Assembly (NCBI GenBank): GCA_022649665.1 | Contig: JALCOL010000008.1 | Location: 37,008 to 101,007 of the forward strand | Source of the DNA: Enterococcaceae bacterium | GTDB taxonomy: Bacteria; Bacillota; Bacilli; Lactobacillales; Enterococcaceae | Direction: 5' to 3' | DNA length: 64,000 nucleotides | In this document: positions 29,224-37,433 of the stretch, piece after piece | Numbering within the stretch: the stretch's first letter is position 1 | How the letters are laid out: every line of letters begins with the position of its first letter | The notes under the pieces: model-generated | What the model was told of the DNA's origin: nothing | The model's input: only the letters and a program-made list of their open reading frames with translations | Databases searched by the model: none | Translations under genes and position numbers: made by a program

Positions 29224-29529
29224 ATGAAAATTATCGATGTGACCAGCAGTCATGCAAATCTTGTTTACAACCAGTTAGCCAACACCGAAGCAACCCTTGT
29301 CAGAGTCTACTCAGTGGGCAAAATTACTGTTACATATAAAAAATCAGATACACAGATCCAGCTAACGCTCAGCAATAAAACCCATAAGATCCATCAAAAA
29401 GAGATCGACTTCATTCTTCACCGCTTGGTGCCTGATCATTCAAGCAGCAATACAACTGTGATCCGCTTTGATCATTTAGTCGAAGTGACTTATCAGCTGA
29501 CTCCGCATCACAAAAAGATCCACCAATGA
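29224..29529 (+). CDS. DUF1827-family protein
   Basis: A 101-residue protein starting MKIIDVTSSHANLVYNQLANT, the recognisable opening of the small DUF1827 family found in Lactobacillales. Soluble, His-rich near the C-terminus; function unknown. ATG at 29224 follows AGGAGT; an earlier in-frame ATG at 29182 lies too close to the promoter. Own promoter, and it ends at repeat A. Confidence 0.8.
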   Translation: MKIIDVTSSHANLVYNQLANTEATLVRVYSVGKITVTYKKSDTQIQLTLSNKTHKIHQKEIDFILHRLVPDHSSSNTTVIRFDHLVEVTYQLTPHHKKIHQ

Positions 29530-29548
29530 TTTCGCTTATATCGACACA

Positions 29549-29652
29549 AGGCTGAGACAAAAGTGTTCAGCTCCTAATCCGAAGAAGCTGCTTTTGAAAC
29601 GTCGTTTATTCGGAAACAGGGCTTGCGGCAATTGCCGCAAGCCCTGTTTTTA
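29549..29652. repeat. Dispersed intergenic repeat, copy A, with perfect terminator palindrome
   Basis: Starts GGCTGAGACAAAAGTGTTCAG, continues through AAGAAGCTGCTTTTGAAAC and TTTATTCGGAAA, and ends in a 30-base perfect palindrome (29617-29646, CAGGGCTTGCGGCAA and its complement) followed by TTTTT. The body is near-identical to copy B (62.7-62.9 kb) and related to copies C (37.4 kb) and D (57.9 kb). It lies between convergent genes and serves as bidirectional terminator. Confidence 0.8.
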
Positions 29653-29655
29653 TAT

Positions 29656-30408
29656 TCATTTTTTCTGATCCTGCCAGTTGGCACGGATGATCTCGCGCAG
29701 CTTCACACTGGGATTCTGCCAGCGTGCACTGCTTTTTTCTTCTTTTAGGTGCAGCGCATTTTCAGGACACCAATGAAGGCAAGCTTCGCAATTTTCACAG
29801 TGTGCACCGAAATAAACCTTTTCTTTCACTGTGACATTTCCGGCGGGACAAACTTTTGCACAGATCCCGCATAAGTTGCAGCGCTCGTCCACCAAAAAAG
29901 ACTCCGCCGCCGCGGGGTCGATCGCCGGATTGACTGCCGCGATTTCGGCGGCACTGCGAAAATCGATCGTCGACCGGCGGCGCGCCAGAATATCTTCTTT
30001 GATCTGCTTTGTTCGCTCCCTCGTCTTCTTTGGCAAAAGTGTTGCCGCTTCCTCCGCCATTTCAAAAACCGGCAAATAATTATCGACCGTCTGCAATTGA
30101 GTAAGGTAATCAAAATGGATCCCGCGTGTTTCTGCAAACTTAGCGACACTCATCATCACTTGTCCGGCATCATTGCCGAAAGTCCCGATCGCAAAGAAAT
30201 AATCAGCATTTAAGGCAGCCCGGCTGAGAAACTGCAAGACTTCCGTCGGCGCTGACGGGCTGTAGATCGGAAATACGATCCCGATCGCATCGGCTTTATA
30301 GGCAAGCTGATCAAAATCAGCCAACTGCGGGATCGCGATCAGCTCGCCGCCGATCTCTTTTGCCAGCGCCAGACTATTGCCGGTCGCGGTATAATAAAAA
30401 GTGATCAT
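29656..30408 (-). CDS. EFR1-type flavodoxin/ferredoxin fusion protein
   Basis: A 250-residue electron-transfer protein. N-terminal flavodoxin-like domain (MITFYYTATGNSLALAKEIG binds FMN phosphate), C-terminal pair of 4Fe-4S motifs: CNLCGICAKVCP and CENCEACLHWCP. The EFR1 family is widespread in Firmicutes; partners are not known. Start at the ATG six bases after AAGGAG; MKEQA upstream in frame includes the binding site itself and is rejected. Confidence 0.9.
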   Translation of the reverse strand: MITFYYTATGNSLALAKEIGGELIAIPQLADFDQLAYKADAIGIVFPIYSPSAPTEVLQFLSRAALNADYFFAIGTFGNDAGQVMMSVAKFAETRGIHFDYLTQLQTVDNYLPVFEMAEEAATLLPKKTRERTKQIKEDILARRRSTIDFRSAAEIAAVNPAIDPAAAESFLVDERCNLCGICAKVCPAGNVTVKEKVYFGAHCENCEACLHWCPENALHLKEEKSSARWQNPSVKLREIIRANWQDQKK

Positions 30409-30460
30409 GGCTTGCTCCTTCATAAATACGTTGTCTAATCAAAAATATCGGCATTTTTTT

Positions 30461-30469
30461 TGCTATAAT
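30461..30469 (+). promoter_or_regulatory. Extended -10 promoter of the AT-rich orphan locus
   Basis: TGCTATAAT, a full extended -10, with no good -35 at 16-18 bases. It drives rightward into the two overlapping orphan frames. Confidence 0.5.
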
Positions 30470-30493
30470 CAAAGAAAAAATGATAAGGAATCC

Positions 30494-30604
30494 TTGGTAC
30501 AAGACCGCTTAAAAGTACTTCTCCAAAAAAATGAAGATCCAAGCGAATCAGAAAAATGGATCGATAAAAGGGTGCGAGAATATTGTCAAAACTGTCCAAT
30601 TTAG
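30494..30604 (+). CDS. Possible 36-residue leader protein of the orphan locus
   Basis: A TTG frame (VQDRLKVLLQKNEDPSESEK... ending CQNCPI) that overlaps the next gene by 22 bases in another frame. AAGGAA is only 3 bases from the TTG, so initiation is doubtful. It may be a coupled small protein or the trace of a frameshifted longer N-terminus. Confidence 0.3.
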   Translation: MVQDRLKVLLQKNEDPSESEKWIDKRVREYCQNCPI

Positions 30605-31215
30605 AAGAAAAAATCAAAGAATCGATTTCAGGATACACGATATTATCGAGCAGGATCTCTAACGATAAATCATTATATATTACCTTTTTAAAAGAAGAGC
30701 AACAAGCTTATTGTCAAATTAGAATCAGTACCCATAATTCAAAGTCTAGCTTTTACAGCAATAAAACTTTTATTTTTTACGGAAATGACTCAGATATTCT
30801 TGTCGATCAGCTCATTGATTATTTAAAAATTGCTCCATGGCCCAAATTCGGATACTCAGACTTTCTTGTATTAGAGGTTATAAAAAAAAGAAGAAATGGG
30901 TTGTCTTTCTATATTGATAACACTTTTAATATTTTTTTCAATAATACTCAGGGACTGGTTATATATTATGAGTTTTATTGTAAAAAAAACAAATATGTAA
31001 ACATCGCTTCCGAAGACTGGGATAAAGTTATGAAAAAATTATTTTCCACCGGCTTATTATCATATTTTGAAGAAAGTGCCGAGATCTTACATCTATATAT
31101 AACAGAAGGTGGGATCAAAGCACTTGATTATTATCAAGAAATGTATATAAGTCAGTATCGCCAAGACTATCAAAAGATCGATTTACACAATCTGATCCTT
31201 CCTTCCCTTCTATAG
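30583..31215 (+). CDS. Orphan protein, 210 residues, AT-rich gene
   Basis: Unrecognised soluble protein, rich in Asn, Lys, Tyr, Phe and Ser (for example SDNKSLYITF-like and NTFNIFFNNTQG stretches), very unlike the Ala/Gly/Arg-richer neighbours. The codons are AT-rich and GATC sites about half as dense as nearby, suggesting transfer. The start is TTG with only a weak AGGG about 12 bases upstream; no better start exists. A C-terminal part (EILHLYITEGGIKALDYYQEMY) is reminiscent of a winged-helix end, but this is too weak to assign. Bounded by the EFR1 gene and convergent prfC. Confidence 0.65.
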   Translation: MSKLSNLEEKIKESISGYTILSSRISNDKSLYITFLKEEQQAYCQIRISTHNSKSSFYSNKTFIFYGNDSDILVDQLIDYLKIAPWPKFGYSDFLVLEVIKKRRNGLSFYIDNTFNIFFNNTQGLVIYYEFYCKKNKYVNIASEDWDKVMKKLFSTGLLSYFEESAEILHLYITEGGIKALDYYQEMYISQYRQDYQKIDLHNLILPSLL

Positions 31216-31219
31216 TGAA

Positions 31220-31252
31220 GGAAGCCGCGACTTAAGTCTTGTCACGGCTTCC
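31220..31252. terminator. Stem-loop between orphan gene and prfC
   Basis: Stem GGAAGCCGCGAC / GTCACGGCTTCC (one mismatch), with a 9-base loop. T runs are weak on both sides, so it is a poor intrinsic terminator, but it sits between convergent genes. Confidence 0.5.
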
Positions 31253-31271
31253 GTTGGCAGTTTCTCTTTGT

Positions 31272-32846
31272 TTACAGCAAACTTCTCAATTTCACTTTTG
31301 GATATTTGTCGGCAAACCAGCGCATCGCAAAGTCATTTTCAAATAAGAAGAGCGGCTGACCGTAGCGATCTTTGACCAAAATATTGCGGGAGGAGCTCAT
31401 CCGTTCATCCAAATCAGCTGGATTGATCCAGCGTGCTGTCTTTTGGCCCATCGGTGTCATGATCACTTCAGCATTATATTCATTCAGCATGCGATATTGA
31501 AATACTTCAAACTGCAGCTGACCGACTGCACCCAAAATATAGTCTTCAGTCACGATATTGCGGTAAAGCTGGATCGCTCCTTCTTGGACCAATTGTTCGA
31601 TCCCCTTATGGAATGATTTTTGCTTCATCACGTTTTTCGCTTGGACTTTGACAAACAATTCTGGGGTAAATTGGGGCAGCTTCTCATACGAGATCTCCAG
31701 TTTTCCAGCGGTGAGTGTATCTCCGATCTGGTAGTTGCCGGTGTCATACAAACCGATGATGTCGCCAGCGACGGCTTCATTCAACGTTTCGCGGGTGTCC
31801 GCCATAAATTGAGTCGAATTGCTGAGCCGCAACTTTTTGCCGGTGCGTTCCAGTTCGACATCCATTCCGCGTTCAAACTTGCCGGAGCAGATCCTGACAA
31901 ACGCGATCCGGTCACGGTGCGCCGGATTCATATTTGCTTGGATCTTGAATACAAAACCGGAAAAATCTTCATTGTACGGATCGACATACTCGCCATCTTC
32001 CGTTCGATGAGCATGCGGCTTCGGTGAATATTCCAGAAAGGTCTCCAAAAAAGTCTGGACACCGAAATTTGTCAAAGCGGAGCCGAAGAATACCGGCGTT
32101 TGTTCCCCCGTTTTGATTTTTTCCAAATCAAATGCGTCGCCTGCTTCTTGAACGAGCTCGACATCGTCAAGCGTTTGCTGATAAATGCTTTGCTCCGTCA
32201 GCGGATGCGCCGGATCGATCCGCCCATCCGCATCCAGCGGCAGAAAGCGATCTGAATTTTTTTCTTTCGGCCGGTAGATCTCCACCCGCTGATGATGCAT
32301 ATCATATAATCCTTCGAGCCCTTTGCCCATTCCGATCGGCCAGTTCATCGGATAAGACTGGATATCCAAAAGATCTTCCAGCTCTTCTAAAAGATCGAGC
32401 GGTTCACGGCCATCGCGATCCAGTTTATTGATAAATGTGAAAATCGGGATCCCGCGCTGTTTGACGACTTTGAAGAGTTTCTTCGTCTGCGCTTCGATCC
32501 CTTTGGCGCTGTCGATCACCATCACGGCACTATCGACGGCCATCAGCGTCCGGTACGTATCTTCCGAAAAATCTTCATGCCCCGGCGTATCCAAAATATT
32601 GATTCGTTTTCCTTGATAATCAAATTGCATCACCGAGCTGGTCACGGAGATCCCGCGCTGTTTTTCGATGTCCATCCAATCTGATTTGGCAAAATTGCCG
32701 GTTTTCTTTCCTTTGACGGTCCCAGCTTGCCGAATCGCTCCGCCGAATAGCAGCAGCTGCTCGGTGATCGTTGTTTTTCCGGCGTCCGGGTGAGAGATGA
32801 TCGCAAATGTTCGTCTGCGGTCGACTTCTTTGTGTAATGATTCCAT
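31272..32846 (-). CDS. prfC: Peptide chain release factor 3
   Basis: RF3, the GTPase that recycles RF1/RF2 from the ribosome. 524 residues. G1 [10 protein letters not shown]3 [13 protein letters not shown]4 [10 protein letters not shown], then domains II and III. Single gene, ATG after AAGGAG. Confidence 0.97.
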   Translation of the reverse strand: MESLHKEVDRRRTFAIISHPDAGKTTITEQLLLFGGAIRQAGTVKGKKTGNFAKSDWMDIEKQRGISVTSSVMQFDYQGKRINILDTPGHEDFSEDTYRTLMAVDSAVMVIDSAKGIEAQTKKLFKVVKQRGIPIFTFINKLDRDGREPLDLLEELEDLLDIQSYPMNWPIGMGKGLEGLYDMHHQRVEIYRPKEKNSDRFLPLDADGRIDPAHPLTEQSIYQQTLDDVELVQEAGDAFDLEKIKTGEQTPVFFGSALTNFGVQTFLETFLEYSPKPHAHRTEDGEYVDPYNEDFSGFVFKIQANMNPAHRDRIAFVRICSGKFERGMDVELERTGKKLRLSNSTQFMADTRETLNEAVAGDIIGLYDTGNYQIGDTLTAGKLEISYEKLPQFTPELFVKVQAKNVMKQKSFHKGIEQLVQEGAIQLYRNIVTEDYILGAVGQLQFEVFQYRMLNEYNAEVIMTPMGQKTARWINPADLDERMSSSRNILVKDRYGQPLFLFENDFAMRWFADKYPKVKLRSLL

Positions 32847-32926
32847 AATGACTCCTTACTAACATTCTTTTGCAACTTTTTCAGTATATCACGCGCGCAA
32901 GCTGCATACAAAACTTTCTTTTCTCT

Positions 32927-34942
32927 TTAGCGGATCGCCACCGCGAATCGCCGCGCATTATAAGCCGCTTCAAAACGTGTTTCGCTGATCCAATAATTGC
33001 CGCTGATCGAGTCGGCCACGTGGTAGCGGCAGTTTTTCGCATCAAAGCCGTCTAACAAAACGGCGTGATTGTTGTACAAGACTGACCCGAACCAAAGATT
33101 CCCGGCGACCGGCGGATTGAAATCGACAGTCACCCAGACAACGACTGGATTGTTTGCGCGCAGCTCTTGCCGCAAGCGGTTGCCATCCGCGCCGGAAATA
33201 TTTTCAGCGGAAGCGTACCGCTTGGCCCAATTAGTGAATGGCCCCGGAAAGATCGCCGGAAAGCCCCACATCCGCGGATCGTCATCCATATAATATGGAT
33301 TGCCGCCGAAGTTTTCATAGGGATTGCCGTTAAAGCTGATCGGCATTTCCGCTACCAGTTTCAAATAGCCAAGATTGTTTGCATACCCTTTCCAGTTCAA
33401 ACCCGCCCACAGTGCCGCCGGTTCGCAGCCTTGATGAACGCCGAGCGCATTTTGATTGACGGTAGACGCATTGAAGAGTACGTAATCGGCCTGCCAGACA
33501 CCATTATTCAAAAAATCCTGCCAGCTGCCGTCGATCCACTGGCGCCCTGTTGCCATGCGGCCGTCTGCCAGCAGATAATACCATTCGTTGCCGCTTTGCA
33601 GCCAGCCCGTCGCCATCGCACCGCTTTGATCTAAGTAAAACCAGGAATTGCTGATAAACTGCCAACCCGTATACATTTCACCGCTCGGGGCCAAAAGATA
33701 CCAGCGGCCGTTCACTAATTGCCAACCGCTTGTCATCGCACCGTTCGCGTTCAAATAATACCAGCAGTCATTGACTTTTTGCCAGCCGGTCGCCATCGAT
33801 CCGTCCGCGCTCAGATAATACCAGGTCCCGTTTACTGCGAGCCAACCGGTTTTTCGCTGGCCGGCCTCATCCAAATAATACCATTTGTCTGCCAGCTGGA
33901 CCCAGCCTTGATCAGCCAAAGTGCCGTTTTCCCCAAAGAAATATTCTTTTCCATCGATCGTTTGTGCGCCGGTCGCTAAACTTTGATCCGCTTGGACATA
34001 TACTTTCTGCTCATCCGCTTTTTGCCAGCCCGGCTGGAGACTTTTGCCATTCGTGCCAAAATAATACATTTTCCCGCCGGCTTTTTGAAAACCGGTTAAA
34101 CGATTTCCGCCAGAGGCAAACAAGTAAAGCTCCTGATCGATTCTTTGAAGTCCGGTTGTCATTGCACCGCTCATCGGTGTGAAATAATAAGTTAAGCCGC
34201 TGATCTCCTGCCAACCGCTTGTCATCGCACCATTCGCCGCTAAGAAGTACCATTTCCCGCCGCTCGTGAACCAGCCGGTTTTCATGATTCCGCCAGCTTC
34301 CAAATAATACCAAGTTTCACCGATTTTTTGCCAACCGGTCAGCATTTGTCCGCTTTCACTGAACAAATACCAATTAGCGCCGCTGGCAAACCAGCCTTGA
34401 TAAAGCTCGCCGTCATTTTGGGCACAATACCACTGTCCGGCGTGCGTAAACCAGCCAGCAGCCATTTTCCCGGAGGCGTCAAAATAAAATTTTTTTCCTG
34501 AGATCGTCTGAAAACCAGTCGCCATTGCGCCTGACTCTTCCAAAAAATACCATTTTTGCTGATCGAAGAGCCAACCGGTTTTCATTGCGCCGCTAGCTTC
34601 CAAATAATACCAAGTTCCCCCGATCACTTGCCAACCCGTCTTCATCTGTCCTTCTACAGCATCCAGATAATACCATTTGTTTTGCACCAGCTGCCAGCCG
34701 CGCAATCGGCTGCCGCTCGTGTCTTTTAGATACCAATGCCCGTTTTCCCAGCTCCAAGTCGGCTCACTGGTCGCAGGCAGCGGAACCGAGGCCTCTTTTT
34801 CTTGCGCCGAAGATGTTGTTTGTGTGGGCAGATTGGAAGAGGCGGAAGATTCTGAGCGTCCGGTCGCTGCATGTGAATCGGCCACATTCGCACTCGCTCC
34901 CAACAGCAGCGGGATACTCAACAGACAGATCCATTTTTTCAT
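32927..34942 (-). CDS. Secreted C39-like cysteine peptidase with about 21 wall-binding repeats
   Basis: A 671-residue exported protein. Signal peptide at 1-26 (MKKWICLLSIPLLLGASA), a Ser/Thr/Gln-rich linker to about 60, then about 21 tandem 20-residue cell-wall/glucan-binding type repeats of the form GW-x6-WYYL-x3-GxMxT (about 62-490), some degenerate. The C-terminal domain resembles the C39-like peptidase family: Cys506 in QGCEPAAL, His626 in NNHAVLLDGF and Asp644 in HVADS. It probably stays on the envelope through the repeats. AAAGGAGG overlaps the permease stop 12 bases upstream, so it is the third gene of the operon with the permease and the degenerate ATPase. Substrate unknown. Confidence 0.85.
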   Translation of the reverse strand: MKKWICLLSIPLLLGASANVADSHAATGRSESSASSNLPTQTTSSAQEKEASVPLPATSEPTWSWENGHWYLKDTSGSRLRGWQLVQNKWYYLDAVEGQMKTGWQVIGGTWYYLEASGAMKTGWLFDQQKWYFLEESGAMATGFQTISGKKFYFDASGKMAAGWFTHAGQWYCAQNDGELYQGWFASGANWYLFSESGQMLTGWQKIGETWYYLEAGGIMKTGWFTSGGKWYFLAANGAMTSGWQEISGLTYYFTPMSGAMTTGLQRIDQELYLFASGGNRLTGFQKAGGKMYYFGTNGKSLQPGWQKADEQKVYVQADQSLATGAQTIDGKEYFFGENGTLADQGWVQLADKWYYLDEAGQRKTGWLAVNGTWYYLSADGSMATGWQKVNDCWYYLNANGAMTSGWQLVNGRWYLLAPSGEMYTGWQFISNSWFYLDQSGAMATGWLQSGNEWYYLLADGRMATGRQWIDGSWQDFLNNGVWQADYVLFNASTVNQNALGVHQGCEPAALWAGLNWKGYANNLGYLKLVAEMPISFNGNPYENFGGNPYYMDDDPRMWGFPAIFPGPFTNWAKRYASAENISGADGNRLRQELRANNPVVVWVTVDFNPPVAGNLWFGSVLYNNHAVLLDGFDAKNCRYHVADSISGNYWISETRFEAAYNARRFAVAIR

Positions 34943-34954
34943 GAGTTCCTCCTT

Positions 34955-35749
34955 TTAAGATTTATTTTTATCAAAATCTTTTTCTGAAAAAATGATGATC
35001 GCCAAAACGATAAAAAGGATCGTATAGATCAATAAGCCAGTTGCCATCTGATCAGCATTCAACGAAAATTGATGCCGATCTTCCGCTGGCAAAAAGCGCG
35101 CTTGATACGCCGAGCGCAAATTGAAAAGATTGAAAGGATTCCATTTGAAAAAGGAAATTTTTTCGGAAAGCAGGTTCATAAATGAATTGATCCAAGAAGC
35201 ACCGAAAACAAACATTGTCCCGACTCCCGCTGCAACCCCTGCCGTCCCGCTCCAAAAAGCGATCCCAAGCGTGACACTCAAATAAGTCCCGGCGGCAAAT
35301 AAGTTCAGCAGCAGATAACTGACCGCGATCTTGATGCTCGGAACAGCGATCGAAAACGAAAGCGGTTCAAGAAATGAAAATGTTCCAAAAAAGAGGCAAG
35401 CCGCACCGTAACTTGCTGCAAGGAGCGCTGCCGAAAAGAGCAGCGCCGTACAAATCATCGTAAAAAATTTGGCCAAAACGATCTTGGCGCGCCCTTTTGG
35501 TGAAATGGCCAAAAGTCTGATCGTCCCTAAGCGAAATTCTTCAGCGACCATGCCGGCCATCAGCAATACTAAAAAGAAATTCATGAGCGGGATCATTTGT
35601 GCCAGTTCGGAAAAAAAGCGGACCCCGGTGAGGCTCGATGATCCGGTTTCATGAAAAAGACCGGCTGAACCAAAAGCTGCGGCAATAAGCAGCAATAAAA
35701 AGATCCAGGCCGTTTTTTTGCGCCACAGTTTGCTCCACTCATTGACCAT
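34955..35749 (-). CDS. ABC-2 type permease
   Basis: A 264-residue membrane protein with six hydrophobic segments and a cytoplasmic N-terminus (MVNEWSKLWRKKTAW), the layout of ABC-2 permeases for lantibiotic-immunity or Na+/multidrug type exporters; the EEFRLGTIRLL motif between segments 2 and 3 is characteristic. Its ATG shares the A of the ATPase stop (TAATG), so the two are translationally coupled. The expected ATPase partner is degenerate, which makes its mode of action unclear. Confidence 0.85.
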   Translation of the reverse strand: MVNEWSKLWRKKTAWIFLLLLIAAAFGSAGLFHETGSSSLTGVRFFSELAQMIPLMNFFLVLLMAGMVAEEFRLGTIRLLAISPKGRAKIVLAKFFTMICTALLFSAALLAASYGAACLFFGTFSFLEPLSFSIAVPSIKIAVSYLLLNLFAAGTYLSVTLGIAFWSGTAGVAAGVGTMFVFGASWINSFMNLLSEKISFFKWNPFNLFNLRSAYQARFLPAEDRHQFSLNADQMATGLLIYTILFIVLAIIIFSEKDFDKNKS

Positions 35750-36666
35750 TAATCCGCCCATTCTTCTGTCCCTCCTTGAAACCATCCTGCCAGCTTTTCT
35801 TCAAGTGACGTTTCCACCTGTTCGATTTCCCAAACACCGATCCCTTCGTCCAAAAGCAGCTGAACGATTTCTGGTCGTTCGGAGGAAATCATGGTGACCT
35901 CGATCCCGTGATCAAGTGCCAGTACTTTGTCATAATGATTTTCATACAATACTTTTACTGCCCGAGCGTCATCCGTCGTTTTCAAGCGGATCCGGCGTTC
36001 GGGATCTTCTTCTTTTAGATTTCGTTTGGCCGCGATCGTCCCTTTTTGCATCACGATCACGCGATCTGCTAACCGAGCCACTAGCGGAATATTTTGCGAA
36101 AGGAGCAAAATACCGGTCCCTTGCTCCTTTTGTGCATTCAAGAGGCTCTCGATCTCTTTTTGTGCAGCAAAATCCAGCTGATCAAGTGCTTGATCGATGA
36201 TCAAAACTTTTGGTGCGCCAAGAAGCGCTTCAGCAAGCGATAATTGAAATTGCTGCGCCGCAGAAAATGTCCGGACTTTGCGATTCATCACATTTTTCAG
36301 GCCGACCGAAGCCGCGAGCTTTTGAAGATCTTTCTTTTTCAGGTGCACTTTTTTCAAACGCACTGCCTGCTTCAGGTTTCCCCAGCCGCTGAGGTACGGG
36401 TAGTGCGGCAGATCCGGCAGAACAGCACCGAGCGGGCGCAGCGTCCGTTCAGAATCTTTCTTGACGGGGCGCCCGATCAGGGAAATCTCGCCCTCCTCAT
36501 AATCCGTAAGGCCTAAAATCGCCGCAATGACTAGCGGCATTCCCGCACCGCTGGGACCCAAAAGCCCGACGATTTCATGATCATTCAACTGAAAATCGAG
36601 ATCATTCAGCACGGGCGTACCTTTGCTTTTTTTATTCAAATGCGCCACTTTCAATAATTCGGTCAA
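35749..36666 (-). CDS. Degenerate (catalytically dead?) ABC ATPase subunit
   Basis: A 305-residue protein with the full outline of a BcrA-type ABC ATPase, but every catalytic motif is altered. Walker A reads GPSGAGMPL (residues 37-45; the Lys and Ser/Thr are Met43 and Pro44), the signature is FSAAQ (134-138) instead of LSGGQ, Walker B ends IIDQ (Gln159 instead of Glu), and the H-loop His is Gln191. The frame is intact and coupled to the permease, so it is not a simple pseudogene. It may be structural or regulatory, or borrow an ATPase elsewhere. A weak promoter (TTGTGT/GATACA) may lie at about 36700-36730. Confidence 0.85.
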   Translation of the reverse strand: MTELLKVAHLNKKSKGTPVLNDLDFQLNDHEIVGLLGPSGAGMPLVIAAILGLTDYEEGEISLIGRPVKKDSERTLRPLGAVLPDLPHYPYLSGWGNLKQAVRLKKVHLKKKDLQKLAASVGLKNVMNRKVRTFSAAQQFQLSLAEALLGAPKVLIIDQALDQLDFAAQKEIESLLNAQKEQGTGILLLSQNIPLVARLADRVIVMQKGTIAAKRNLKEEDPERRIRLKTTDDARAVKVLYENHYDKVLALDHGIEVTMISSERPEIVQLLLDEGIGVWEIEQVETSLEEKLAGWFQGGTEEWAD

Positions 36667-36786
36667 ACTGATCCTCCCCTATTCTAAGGATACTCCTCAT
36701 TTGTGTATCCCTTTTCTTTCATTTTGACACAAATGTTTGGTAAAATAAAACTGTTTCCACAAATAGCAGAAAAAGAGGATAAAAAC

Positions 36787-37359
36787 ATGTCAAAATCGAG
36801 GTTGGAATCGTTTACAGATGCCGTGATCGCGATCGTCATGACCTTGCTGGTGCTGGAGCTCGCTACACCGTCCGGTGATACTTGGAATGCGCTGCACGGG
36901 ATCGAAAACAAGATCCTGATTTATGTCATCAGTTTTCTTTCACTGGCGATCTATTGGAACAATCATCACCATTTGTTCCAAGTCGTCAAAAAAATCGACG
37001 GCCGCGTTTTATGGGCAAACAACTTTTTTATTTTCACGTTGACTTTCTTCCCGTTTGCGACTGCTTGGGTAGGCGACCACGTGAGAAGCCAGGCCCCTGA
37101 GATCACTTATGGGATCGTGATGCTGGCGGCTGACTTTTCGTATTGGCTGCTGCTGAAAGTCCTGCTCTTGGTCAATGGCAAAGACTCGCTTTTGGCGAAA
37201 GCTTTTCAAAGCTACCGCAAAATGCATGTCACTCTTGCAATCAATGTTCTGGGGATCTTGCTGGGCTTTTTTATCGAACCGCTTCTCGTTTTGTGTTCGA
37301 TCATTGTGATCCTGATCATTTGGTTCATTCCCGAAAAAAGAATCGAAAATATTCTTTGA
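36787..37359 (+). CDS. TMEM175-family (DUF1211) potassium channel-like protein
   Basis: A 190-residue membrane protein with six hydrophobic segments and the family signature RLESFTDAVIAIVMTLLVLEL at the N-terminus. Bacterial TMEM175 proteins form K+-permeable channels. Start chosen at the ATG after AGAGGA; the frame is open 84 bases further upstream but without a binding site. TTGACA at about 36723 is a possible -35. It ends at repeat C. Confidence 0.88.
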   Translation: MSKSRLESFTDAVIAIVMTLLVLELATPSGDTWNALHGIENKILIYVISFLSLAIYWNNHHHLFQVVKKIDGRVLWANNFFIFTLTFFPFATAWVGDHVRSQAPEITYGIVMLAADFSYWLLLKVLLLVNGKDSLLAKAFQSYRKMHVTLAINVLGILLGFFIEPLLVLCSIIVILIIWFIPEKRIENIL

Positions 37360-37360
37360 C

Positions 37361-37433
37361 TAAGAAGCTGCTTTTAGAACACCGTTTAACACGAAAGAGA
37401 GGCTGCGGCAAAACTGTCGCGGCCTCTCTTTTC
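37361..37433. repeat. Dispersed intergenic repeat, copy C, with terminator
   Basis: AAGAAGCTGCTTTTAGAAC, then ACCGTTTAACACGAAAG, then stem AGAGAGGCTGCG / CGCGGCCTCTCT (37396-37429) followed by TTTTC. It shares AAGAAGCTGCTTTTrGAAC and ACCGTTT with copies A and B and ends both the TMEM175 gene and the convergent ABC exporter. Confidence 0.75.

Noticed and set aside
33400..34760. Regular repeats of about 60 bases resembling a CRISPR-like or satellite array
   Set aside because: They are in-frame codons for 20-residue wall-binding repeats and diverge at third positions; there are no identical repeats with unique spacers.
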